Assembly (NCBI RefSeq): GCF_018531495.1
Contig: NZ_JAHDTI010000002.1
Coordinates: 620,001 to 684,000, forward strand
Direction: 5' to 3'
Length of the DNA stretch: 64,000 nucleotides
Origin: Nonomuraea sediminis
Lineage (GTDB): Bacteria > Actinomycetota > Actinomycetes > Streptosporangiales > Streptosporangiaceae
In this document: piece after piece, positions 41,916 to 49,369 of the stretch
Layout of the letters: every line of letters begins with the position of its first letter
Numbering within the stretch: the first letter of the stretch is position 1
The notes under the pieces: generated by a model
Seen by the model: only the letters and a program-made list of their open reading frames with translations
Database searches by the model: none
Told to the model about the DNA's origin: nothing
Made by a program: the position numbers and the translations under genes

Positions 41916-41978
41916 GTCACCCGTCTAACTGGTGACGATGCTTGCAGCAACATTCGTCACCTGTCAAGCAGGTGACGA
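41916..41978. promoter_or_regulatory. array of GTCACC/GGTGAC half-sites upstream of ohr
   Basis: Two inverted pairs follow each other. One is GTCACC (41916-41921) with GGTGAC (41931-41936). The other is a perfect 10-bp dyad TCGTCACCTG-TCAAG-CAGGTGACGA (41954-41978). GGTGACGAT is repeated exactly at 41931 and 41971. The array lies between ohr and the aldo/keto reductase gene, next to but distinct from the TetR operator. Confidence 0.6.
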
Positions 41979-41990
41979 TCGGCTCAAGTT

Positions 41991-42006
41991 TGGACTTGAC
42001 AGTCCA
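41991..42006 (+). promoter_or_regulatory. TetR operator before aldo/keto reductase
   Basis: TGGACT-TGAC-AGTCCA is a perfect 6-bp inverted repeat identical in its arms to the one at the promoter of tetR 40685. It contains TTGACA (41996-42001), a consensus -35 hexamer, so a bound repressor would block the promoter. Confidence 0.7.
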
Positions 42007-42069
42007 TTTTTGGCTGCGCAAGCTGACGAGCGTTCGTCCCAATCCGATTGCGAACGGAGTGGCACCCTC

Positions 42070-43170
42070 ATGCACTACTACCTGCTCGGACGTTCCGGAC
42101 TGCGCGTCAGCCGGCTGGCACTGGGCACGATGAATTTCGGCACCGGCGGCTTCCACGCCGCGTACGGCAAGACCGAGGAGGAGGCCCGCCCGATCTTCCG
42201 CCGCTATCTCGAAGCGGGCGGGAACCTCATCGACACCGCGGATTTCTACACCGCCGGCGAGAGCGAGACCATCCTCGGCAACCTCATCGCGGAAGCCAAG
42301 GTGCGCGACAAGGTGGTGCTCACCACCAAGTTCACCAACAGCGTCGCCCCCGGGGATCCGAACGCTGGTGGCAACGGCCGCAAGCACATGATCAGAGCGG
42401 TCGAGGCGTCACTGCGCCGCCTGCGCACCGACCACATCGACCTGTTCCTGCTGCACACCTGGGACCGGATCACTCCTGTCGAGGAGGTCATGCGGACCTT
42501 CGACGACCTCACCAGGGCAGGAAAGATCCGCTACGCGGGCCTGTCCGACGTGCCCAGCTGGTACGGCGCGCGGGCCCAGACCCTTGCCGAGGCCCACTCG
42601 CTCGCCCCGGTGGTCAGCCTGCAACTGCCCTACTCCCTCATCGACCGGACGATCGAGCTGGAGCACGTCGCCATGGGGCAGAGCCTGGGACTCGGCATCA
42701 CCGCCTGGAGCCCGCTCGGCGGCGGCTTCCTCACCGGCAAGTACCGGAGCGCCGACCAGGGCTTGGCCGGAGACGGCCGGCTCAGCGGCGCGGGCTCCCA
42801 CGGGCGCTCGTGGACGGAGCGGGACTGGCGGCTGCTTGCGACCGTCGAGAGCGTGGCCGACAAGCTCGGCGTGACGATGGCCCAGGTCGCGCTCAACTGG
42901 GTCGCCACCCAGCCCGGGGTCGCCTCGGCGATCGTGGGGGCGAGCAGCGCGGACCAGCTCGACGCCAACCTGGCGGCTCTCGACTTCGAGCTGCCTGCCG
43001 AGCTGCGCGCCGAGCTCGACGAGGCGAGTTCCGTGCCGCCCCCGTCGGTGTACCAGATGTTCACGCCGGGCTATCAGAGCTGGCTGGTCAGTCCGGGCGT
43101 CAAGGTCGGGGACAAGCCGACCGGGTACGCCCCCGCCGTACAGAACTGGACACCCGAAAGCAACGATTGA
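42070..43170 (+). CDS. aldo/keto reductase
   Basis: This 366-residue NADPH-dependent oxidoreductase has the TIM-barrel AKR fold. Visible signs are LALGTMNFGTGG, the catalytic aspartate and tyrosine in IDTADFYTAGESE, the lysine in VVLTTKF, the histidine in LFLLHTWD, and the cofactor region ITAWSPLGGGFLTGKY with SAIVGASSADQLDANL. The ATG at 42070 is preceded by GGAG. It carries a TetR operator at its promoter and is thus the probable target of the regulator at 40685. The carbonyl substrate is unknown. Confidence 0.92.
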   Translation: MHYYLLGRSGLRVSRLALGTMNFGTGGFHAAYGKTEEEARPIFRRYLEAGGNLIDTADFYTAGESETILGNLIAEAKVRDKVVLTTKFTNSVAPGDPNAGGNGRKHMIRAVEASLRRLRTDHIDLFLLHTWDRITPVEEVMRTFDDLTRAGKIRYAGLSDVPSWYGARAQTLAEAHSLAPVVSLQLPYSLIDRTIELEHVAMGQSLGLGITAWSPLGGGFLTGKYRSADQGLAGDGRLSGAGSHGRSWTERDWRLLATVESVADKLGVTMAQVALNWVATQPGVASAIVGASSADQLDANLAALDFELPAELRAELDEASSVPPPSVYQMFTPGYQSWLVSPGVKVGDKPTGYAPAVQNWTPESND

Positions 43171-43178
43171 CGGACCAG

Positions 43179-43258
43179 GCGTATACGCCGAGGCCGGGCA
43201 CACACAGGGCTGCCGGAGAAAGAGCCTCCTGAGCAGCCATGCCATGGCGCGTATACGC
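43179..43258. repeat. pair of GCGTATACGC palindromes
   Basis: The perfect decamer palindrome GCGTATACGC occurs at 43179-43188 and again at 43249-43258, both within the 207-base gap between the aldo/keto reductase gene and the convergent tetR gene. No gene is recognisable in the gap. The palindromes could be a paired protein-binding site. Confidence 0.5.
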
Positions 43259-43377
43259 AGCGTCAACCGATTGCATGCAGGCGGTGCCTAGGGTCGGATC
43301 GGGGCCGACTTGCCTGAGGCCAAGTCTGCCCGGCCGCGCCGTACGCAAAGGAGACCCATGAACCCACCACCGCGCAG

Positions 43378-43929
43378 TCAGCGCGCCTGCAGGGTGCCGG
43401 CGCCGCGCAGCAGCGTGTCGACCACGACGTCGGCGGCCTGCGCGGCGCTCAGCTCGGACAGGTCCTCGGCGGCGTGTTCCATCAGCGGGGACAGGACCGT
43501 GGCCACCCAGCCGGGCGGCAGGTCGGAGCGCAGCAGGCCCTCGTCGGTGGCGCGCCGCAAGAAGGCGTCGACCTCGTCGATCAGGCGGCCGCGTCGCTCG
43601 CGGAGAGTCGCCTCGCGGAGCATGCGGCTCGTCTCCACGGGCCAGGTGCGGTTGACGGCGATGATGCCTTCGACGTAGCGATGCAGTGCGACCGCGACCG
43701 GGGCCTCGCGTAGCCTGGCGCCCTCGATGGCCTCCTCGACCGCGTCGTAGCGTGCTGTGTAGACGGCGGCCATGAGGTCTTCGCGGGAGGCGAAGCGGCG
43801 GTAGACCGTGCGGCGGTCCACTCCCGCCGCGGCGGCGATGGCGGCGATGGTCGCCGAGGGGTCGTCGGCGAGCATGCGGGCGCCCGTGCTCAGTACGCGT
43901 TCCAGGTTGCGTGTCGCGTCTGCTCTCAC
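43378..43929 (-). CDS. TetR/AcrR family transcriptional regulator
   Basis: This 183-residue repressor has the TetR helix-turn-helix in about residues 24-66 (ATIAAIAAAAGVDRRTVYRR with FASREDLMAAVY) and a short helical effector domain. It is divergent from the LuxR ATPase gene at 44060, and a 17-bp perfect dyad with a wider imperfect frame lies 29 bases before its start, the probable operator. Strong AAAGGAGA and an ATG just beyond its 3' end on the plus strand (43347-43360) look like the beginning of a lost convergent gene. Confidence 0.88.
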   Translation of the reverse strand: MRADATRNLERVLSTGARMLADDPSATIAAIAAAAGVDRRTVYRRFASREDLMAAVYTARYDAVEEAIEGARLREAPVAVALHRYVEGIIAVNRTWPVETSRMLREATLRERRGRLIDEVDAFLRRATDEGLLRSDLPPGWVATVLSPLMEHAAEDLSELSAAQAADVVVDTLLRGAGTLQAR

Positions 43930-43952
43930 TCGCCCAAGATACCCCCGTCACG

Positions 43953-43979
43953 TGTCACATGAAGCAGCTTCATGCCACA
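43953..43979. promoter_or_regulatory. palindromic operator between tetR and LuxR ATPase gene
   Basis: CATGAAGC-A-GCTTCATG (43958-43974) is a perfect 8-bp dyad, with further matching bases outside (TGT and ACA). Its place, 24-50 bases before the tetR start and some 80 bases before the LuxR gene start, fits a TetR operator acting on both genes. Confidence 0.6.
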
Positions 43980-44003
43980 TCAATGGGAAAGTTATATTTC
44001 TAA

Positions 44004-44027
44004 GCGCTACTCTTGTGAGGCAGTTAG
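44004..44027 (+). promoter_or_regulatory. promoter-like element of the LuxR ATPase gene
   Basis: CGCTACTCT looks like an extended -10 element and is followed by GAGGCAGTTAG. The 24-base segment matches a segment before the SDR gene (53977-54000) at 18 positions, which suggests a common promoter or regulator site. Confidence 0.4.
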
Positions 44028-44059
44028 CGCGACCTGAAGGAGTGGGGGGAAGCGTGGCA

Positions 44060-46738
44060 ATGGTGGGCCGGGATGGCGTCCAAAGGGAACTGTCCGCGTT
44101 CATGACGGCCGCCGGGGGGCAGGCCCTCATCCTCAGAGGCGAGACCGGGGTCGGCAAGAGCGCCCTGCTCGACCACGTGGCCGGCCTCGCGGCCCAGGAG
44201 AACCACCGGGTGATCCGCGCCGCCGGGGTCGAGGCGGAGGCGGAGCTGCCCTTCGCCGGCCTGCACCAGCTGCTGTACTCGCTGCTGCCCCACGCGGCCG
44301 GGCTCGACGAAGGCCACCGTGCCGTCTTCGACGTCGTCTTCGGGCTGCGCGAGGGCAAGGCGCCGTCGGTCATGTCCGTCGGTATCGCCGTCCTCGACCT
44401 GTTGTCCTTGGCGGCGTCGGAGAAACCGCTGCTGCTGTTGCTCGACGACGGTCAGTGGATGGACGCCTCCAGCGCCGAGGTGTGCGGGTTCGTGGGGCGC
44501 CGCCTCGTCGGCAGCTCCGTGAAGATGCTCATCGCCGTACGGTCCGACGTCGGCTCGCGGTTCGACACGGCCGCGCTTCCCGAGCTCCCGGTGGCGGCCC
44601 TGTCGGAGGAGGCCGCCGGGCAACTGCTGGACCTGCGCCATCCACAGCTCGACCTGCGGATCCGGCACATCGTCCTGGATCACGCCATGGGCAACCCCCT
44701 GGCGCTTTTGGAGCTGCCTGCCTACCTGAACGACGGCCCGGCCGAGGGATTCGGCAACATCCCGCTGTCGCGCCGTCTGCAGCACGTCTACGGCATCCGC
44801 ATCGAACGCCTGCCCGGCCCCGTACGCGAGGAACTGCTGCGCGGCGCCCTCGACGGCGTTGGGGCGGGACTGGGCGGAAACCGCGCCCGTTATCGCATGC
44901 GCGAGGCCGACGAAGCGATCGCGGCGGGCCTCCTGGACACCGACCCCGCTACCGGCGACCTCGTCTTCCGGCACCCGCTGATCCGCACCACCGTCGTCCA
45001 GCTGGCGACCCCCAACCAGCGTCGCGCGGCACACGCCGAGCTCGCCGGGGTGCATCGCCACGACGTCGAGCGGCGCGCCCGCCACCTGGCGGCCTCGATC
45101 GTGGACCCCGACGAGGAGGTGGCGGCCGCGCTGGAGGCCGCGGCCGACTCGGCGACCCGGCGCGGCGGCGCGGTCGCGGCCGTGGCCTGGCTCACCCGCG
45201 CGGCGGAGCTGAGCGAGACCCCTGCCGACCGCTCCAGGCGGTTCGGCGACGCCGCCTTCATCGCCGGACATGCCGCGCTCCTGGACCAGGCGCAGAAACT
45301 CGTCCGCTCGGACCTGCCGGGCGCGAGCGAGTCCCCCGCCACGGTCGTCACCTCGGCGTACGTGGCCCTGTACGAGGACGGCGACGTACGCTCCGCGCAT
45401 CGCCACGTCGCGGCGGCGATCGAGAACCTGCCGGAAGACGGCGAGACACTCTCCCGGCTGGTGAACGTGCTGCTGGCCATCAGCCAGTACGCCGGCGACG
45501 CCGCGCTGTGGGACCGCACCGAGCAGCTCATTGACTCTCTGGGAGACCGGGTCGACACCCGCTCGGCGATCTACCGCGACGCGTGGAGCGACGTCGTCCG
45601 TCACGGCGCGGGCGTGCACGAGCGCGTCGAGCGCGCCTTCGCCGACGTCTCGGAGCTGGAACCGTGGGACGTCTCGCGCCTGGCCGTCGCCGCCTACCAC
45701 GTCGACACGCTCAGCCAGTACCGTCCCTACCTGCAGCGGGCCGTCGACCGTGAGGTGGAGACCGGCGCCGTGGCCAGCGGCATGACCATGCTGCACCTGA
45801 TCATGCTCGACCAGCTGGCCGCCGGCGAGTGGGACGACGCAGAGAAGACGGGAGAACGCGCGCTGGAGCTGACCACGTCCCGCGGGAACGCGCTGTTCAC
45901 CCACCACACCCACGCCTACCTCGGGCTCCTGGCCGCCATGCGCGGCCAGGTCGAACGAGCCCGGGAGTCGCAGGCCGTCCTGGACGCCTGGGCCCGCCCG
46001 CGCGGCGTGGGATTCCTGACCCAGATCGCCGACGCCATCGGCACGGCAGCGGCCCTGAGCGAGGGCGACTACGAAGCCGCCTACCTGTACGCCATCGGCA
46101 TCACGCCGCCGGGATCGTTCGAGCGCTACGCCCACCAGGCCTCCCGCACGCTGCTCGACCTGGTCGAGGCCGCCGTGCACACCGGGCGCCTGGAGCAGGC
46201 CCGCCGCCATGCCCGGGCCGCCTACGACGCCGGCCTGCCCGGCGTCTCCCCTCGGCTGGCCCTCATCACGTACGGTGCCCTGGCGATGACGGCCGCCGAG
46301 GAGAAGGAGGCCGAGGACATGTACGCCCGGGCCGAGGCCCACCCGGGCTTCCCGTTCGAGCTGGCGCGCATCCGCCTGGCCCACGGCGTCCGGCTCAGGC
46401 ACACCCAGGGGCCCAAGGCCGCACGGCCCGTCCTGCTCCGCGCCGCCGAGTCCTTCGAACGGCTCGGCGCCGAAGGCTGGGCCGAACGTGCCCAGGCCGA
46501 GCTGCGCGCCTCAGGGGCGCCCGCCCGCGCCTCGCTGTCGTACCTGACCGCGCTGACCTGGCAGGAACGCCGCATCGCCGAGCTGGCCGCGAGCGGGCTG
46601 ACGAACAAGGAGATCGGCGAACGGATGCACCTGTCGCCGCGCACCGTCAGCTCCCATCTCTACCGCGTCTTCCCGAAACTGGGCATCACCACGCGCGCCG
46701 CGCTGCGCGACGCGCTGGGCAAGTCCGGCGACGTGTGA
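44060..46738 (+). CDS. large LuxR-family ATPase regulator (LAL type)
   Basis: This 892-residue regulator has an N-terminal ATPase (Walker A RGETGVGKSAL near residue 25, Walker B LLLLLDDGQWMD near 130), a helical TPR-like middle and a C-terminal LuxR helix-turn-helix (LTWQERRIAELAASGLTNKE, then IGERMHLSPRTVSSHLYRVF). It is related to, but clearly different from, the regulator at 33644. The ATG at 44060 has GGGGGAAG 7 bases upstream; a GTG six bases earlier is also possible. It lies beside a group of hydrolase genes whose promoters share a box, so it is one candidate for their regulator. Confidence 0.92.
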   Translation: MVGRDGVQRELSAFMTAAGGQALILRGETGVGKSALLDHVAGLAAQENHRVIRAAGVEAEAELPFAGLHQLLYSLLPHAAGLDEGHRAVFDVVFGLREGKAPSVMSVGIAVLDLLSLAASEKPLLLLLDDGQWMDASSAEVCGFVGRRLVGSSVKMLIAVRSDVGSRFDTAALPELPVAALSEEAAGQLLDLRHPQLDLRIRHIVLDHAMGNPLALLELPAYLNDGPAEGFGNIPLSRRLQHVYGIRIERLPGPVREELLRGALDGVGAGLGGNRARYRMREADEAIAAGLLDTDPATGDLVFRHPLIRTTVVQLATPNQRRAAHAELAGVHRHDVERRARHLAASIVDPDEEVAAALEAAADSATRRGGAVAAVAWLTRAAELSETPADRSRRFGDAAFIAGHAALLDQAQKLVRSDLPGASESPATVVTSAYVALYEDGDVRSAHRHVAAAIENLPEDGETLSRLVNVLLAISQYAGDAALWDRTEQLIDSLGDRVDTRSAIYRDAWSDVVRHGAGVHERVERAFADVSELEPWDVSRLAVAAYHVDTLSQYRPYLQRAVDREVETGAVASGMTMLHLIMLDQLAAGEWDDAEKTGERALELTTSRGNALFTHHTHAYLGLLAAMRGQVERARESQAVLDAWARPRGVGFLTQIADAIGTAAALSEGDYEAAYLYAIGITPPGSFERYAHQASRTLLDLVEAAVHTGRLEQARRHARAAYDAGLPGVSPRLALITYGALAMTAAEEKEAEDMYARAEAHPGFPFELARIRLAHGVRLRHTQGPKAARPVLLRAAESFERLGAEGWAERAQAELRASGAPARASLSYLTALTWQERRIAELAASGLTNKEIGERMHLSPRTVSSHLYRVFPKLGITTRAALRDALGKSGDV

Positions 46739-46742
46739 CCCC

Positions 46743-47465
46743 CTACCGGATCCCTCTCTCGGCGAGCCAGACCAGCACGTAGTCGGCGACCGCCCGCCAG
46801 CCGCTGTCGACGACCAGCGAATGGGCCCGGTCAGGGAACTGCTTGAGGCTGCTGACGGCCGTCGAGTCGCCGTACAGCTTGTACACGGCCCGGGTGACGT
46901 GGTCGGGCACCAGCCGGTCCTCCTGTCCCGAGATCAGCAGCAGCGGGCCGCGGCCGGTGTTGCCGTGGTCCACGCCCTGTACGGCGCCGCCGCCTCCCAG
47001 CTCGGCCAGCAGCCGGGGCGACCCGGGGACGACGTGGCGCTCGAACAGCTCGGCCGACTCCTGCTCGGTGACCGCGTTGGCGAACAGCCGCCGGAACGTC
47101 CCGGCGTCCATCGACACCGGCCACCGCTCTCCGGGCGCCGGAGCGGGGGCGATGGCGACCGCGGCACTGCCCGCGTTCGTGCCGAGGAGGTGCTGCGCGA
47201 TGAGCCCGCCCACCGAATGGCCGACGATCACGGGCGGGGTGTCGAAGGAACGGACGATGCGCGCGTAGTGATCCGTGAGCGCGTCGAGCCCCAGCTCGTG
47301 GAGCGTCTCGGGATGCCTGCGGGCCTCGCCTACCGTTGCGGGTTCTCCCGGCCAGCCCGGCGCGCGGGCGGCGAACCCGAAACTGGAGAAGCGCTCGTTC
47401 CATGACTCCCACGACGACGCGTGCAGCCACGCGCCATGGATGAAGACGACGGGAGTGGGGTTCAC
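46743..47465 (-). CDS. alpha/beta hydrolase, cytoplasmic
   Basis: This 240-residue serine hydrolase has FIHGAWLHASSWESW (oxyanion hole), the nucleophile elbow VGHSVGGLIA (near residue 83), an acidic residue in GQEDRLVP and a catalytic histidine in DRAHSLVVD. There is no signal peptide. It resembles MhpC-like esterases and lipases. It ends four bases after the LuxR ATPase stop (convergent) and is divergent from the Tat-exported hydrolase at 47683, sharing a 217-base region that contains the recurring box and an inverted repeat. Confidence 0.88.
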   Translation of the reverse strand: MNPTPVVFIHGAWLHASSWESWNERFSSFGFAARAPGWPGEPATVGEARRHPETLHELGLDALTDHYARIVRSFDTPPVIVGHSVGGLIAQHLLGTNAGSAAVAIAPAPAPGERWPVSMDAGTFRRLFANAVTEQESAELFERHVVPGSPRLLAELGGGGAVQGVDHGNTGRGPLLLISGQEDRLVPDHVTRAVYKLYGDSTAVSSLKQFPDRAHSLVVDSGWRAVADYVLVWLAERGIR

Positions 47466-47596
47466 GGATCCTCCGGAAAGGCTCAGAGCCAGGTCTGATC
47501 AAGGATCGTCCGGATGCGCCTGGGCGGGAACAGTCGAATGACTCAATGTTCCTGTCCGCCTCGCGCCGCTGGTCCGGCGCGGTTTGCTGGGTCTGG

Positions 47597-47615
47597 CCGT
47601 CATCTGACTGATGTG
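47597..47615. promoter_or_regulatory. recurring hydrolase-promoter box, copy 1
   Basis: Read on the minus strand this is CACATCAGTCAG followed by ATGACGG. It matches the box at 51022-51040 at 18 of 19 positions. It lies between the divergent hydrolase genes starting at 47465 and 47683. Confidence 0.6.
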
Positions 47616-47639
47616 TCGGATTCCTCTGCCCGAAACAGT

Positions 47640-47658
47640 AAGAAATGCCGCATTTCTT
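47640..47658. promoter_or_regulatory. perfect inverted repeat before exported hydrolase
   Basis: AAGAAATG-CCG-CATTTCTT is a perfect 8-bp dyad, 25 bases before the start of the 47683 gene. Its place suggests an operator or a leader hairpin. Confidence 0.45.
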
Positions 47659-47682
47659 GTGACACGACACAGAGGACTCCAC

Positions 47683-48726
47683 ATGATCAACAGGCGCACC
47701 TTCGGCAAGGCCGTCGGTTTGACCGTCGCCTCGGTGGCGGGCTTGCGGGCGCTCCCTGCCGCCGCCACCACACGCGGGGCAACCCCGACGTTGCCTGCGG
47801 TCACGCCCGGCACGCACACGTCCTTCGCCTCGCTGAAGCAGGTCAAGGCCGGGCTGCTGGACATCGGTTACGCCGAGGCGGGACCGGCTCACGGGCCCGT
47901 GGTCATCTGCCTGCACGGCTGGCCGTACGACATCCACAGCTTTGTGGACGTCGTACCGCTGCTGGCGGCGCAGGGCTACCGGGTGATCGTTCCCTATCTG
48001 CGCGGTCACGGCACGACGCGGTTCCTGTCCTCGCAGACGTTCCGCAACGCCCAGCAGTCGGCGATCGCGCTCGACATCATCGCCCTGATGGACGCCCTCA
48101 AGATCGAAAAGGCGGTTCTCGCCGGCTTCGACTGGGGGTCGAGGACCGCCGACATCATCGCGGCCCTGTGGCCGCAGCGGTGCAAGGCGCTGGTGTCGGT
48201 GAGCGGCTACCTCATCACCAACCGCGAGGCCAACCTCGAGCCGCTGCCGCCGAAGGCCGAATACTCCTGGTGGTACCAGTACTACTTCGCCACCGATCGG
48301 GGCCGGAAGGCCATGGAGAACAAGGACAAGCGCCACGACCTGACCCGGCTGGTCTGGGACACCGTCTCCCCGACGTGGGACTTCGACGACGCCACCTTCG
48401 AGCGCACGGCCGCGGCCTTCGAGAACCCCGACTACTCCGCCATCGTGATCCACAACTACCGGTGGCGGCTGAGCCTGGCCGACGGGGAGCGCCGTTACGA
48501 CGGTCTGGAGAAGCGGCTCGCCGTACGGCCGGCCATCACGGTACCGACCATCACCCTCGACGCCGAGCGCGACCCCTTCACGGCACCGCCGGGCGACGGC
48601 TCGTCGTACCGCAGCATGTTCACCGGCGCCTACGAGCACCGCACCCTGGAGGGCATCGGCCACAACCTGCCGCAGGAGGCGCCCACGGCCTTCGCCCAGG
48701 CCGTCGTCGACGTGGACCGCTTCTGA
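47683..48726 (+). CDS. Tat-exported epoxide-hydrolase-like alpha/beta hydrolase
   Basis: This 347-residue enzyme has a Tat signal (NRRTFGKAVGLTVASVAGL, residues about 3-22). Its nucleophile elbow is GFDWGS, so the nucleophile is aspartate rather than serine, as in epoxide hydrolases and haloalkane dehalogenases. HGWPYDIHSF gives the oxyanion hole, LDAERDPF the acidic partner and GIGHNLPQEAP the histidine. GAGGA precedes the ATG. A strong terminator follows. The box shared with the tannase-like gene lies 68-86 bases before the start. Confidence 0.87.
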   Translation: MINRRTFGKAVGLTVASVAGLRALPAAATTRGATPTLPAVTPGTHTSFASLKQVKAGLLDIGYAEAGPAHGPVVICLHGWPYDIHSFVDVVPLLAAQGYRVIVPYLRGHGTTRFLSSQTFRNAQQSAIALDIIALMDALKIEKAVLAGFDWGSRTADIIAALWPQRCKALVSVSGYLITNREANLEPLPPKAEYSWWYQYYFATDRGRKAMENKDKRHDLTRLVWDTVSPTWDFDDATFERTAAAFENPDYSAIVIHNYRWRLSLADGERRYDGLEKRLAVRPAITVPTITLDAERDPFTAPPGDGSSYRSMFTGAYEHRTLEGIGHNLPQEAPTAFAQAVVDVDRF

Positions 48727-48740
48727 CGAACCCGCGATAC

Positions 48741-48779
48741 CAAGACAGCCTGCCGGATGTGATCCGGCAGGCTGTCTTG
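48741..48779. terminator. 18-bp perfect hairpin, bidirectional terminator
   Basis: The arms 48741-48758 and 48762-48779 are perfectly complementary, with loop GTG. The hairpin separates the convergent exported hydrolase and DUF308-like genes and can serve both. Confidence 0.85.
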
Positions 48780-48800
48780 TGCGTTCGTGGCCGATTGCCG

Positions 48801-49349
48801 TCAGACGGTCTGCGTCCGCGGCCGGCGGGCACGCCAGGCCAGCAGCCCGGCCTGGATGATGAAGAACACGCCGCCGCCGGTGGCGTAGACCGACAGCACG
48901 TCGAGCGAGGCATCGTCCCCGAAGGCCTGGATGTTGTAGAAGATGCCCACGAGGAACGACAGGCCGCCCGCGATCAGGATCGGCCACTGCTTGCCCAGCT
49001 CCGGACCGCGCCGCCGGAGCCCGACCACTACCTGCGCCGCGCCGGAGACGACGGCCCAGGCGCCGAACACGTGCAGCACCGGCGCCACCCCGCCCATCCC
49101 CGCCAGGCCGACGCCGACGGCGGCCAGGGTGCTGAGCACCGCGTTGAACTGCGTCAGGCGACGCTCCGACCCGTCAGGGAGCGCACGCAGGTCGATCAGC
49201 GACGACACCGCGTCGATCAGCGGATAGACGACCAGCAGGGCGATCGCGAGGGCGTCGATGGGGTCATGTGCCACGGCGAACACGGCGGCCCAGGCCACGG
49301 CCAGGACTCCACGGCCCAGGTACAGCTTCAGCAGGGGTGACGCTTTCAT
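48801..49349 (-). CDS. HdeD/DUF308-like membrane protein
   Basis: This 182-residue membrane protein has about five or six helices with short loops (VVYPLIDAVSSLIDLRALPD, then VFGAWAVVSGAAQVVVGLRR and PILIAGGLSFLVGIFYNIQ), a pattern seen in HdeD/DUF308-type proteins. No function is known. It starts 20 bases after the tannase-like gene's stop on the same strand, so the two form an operon under the box at 51022. Confidence 0.7.
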   Translation of the reverse strand: MKASPLLKLYLGRGVLAVAWAAVFAVAHDPIDALAIALLVVYPLIDAVSSLIDLRALPDGSERRLTQFNAVLSTLAAVGVGLAGMGGVAPVLHVFGAWAVVSGAAQVVVGLRRRGPELGKQWPILIAGGLSFLVGIFYNIQAFGDDASLDVLSVYATGGGVFFIIQAGLLAWRARRPRTQTV

Positions 49350-49369
49350 GATGGTGGCCTTTCCAGAAG

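Noticed and set aside
44024..46402. 792-codon minus-strand frame over the LuxR ATPase gene
   Set aside because: Shadow frame; the plus strand has intact ATPase and LuxR motifs.
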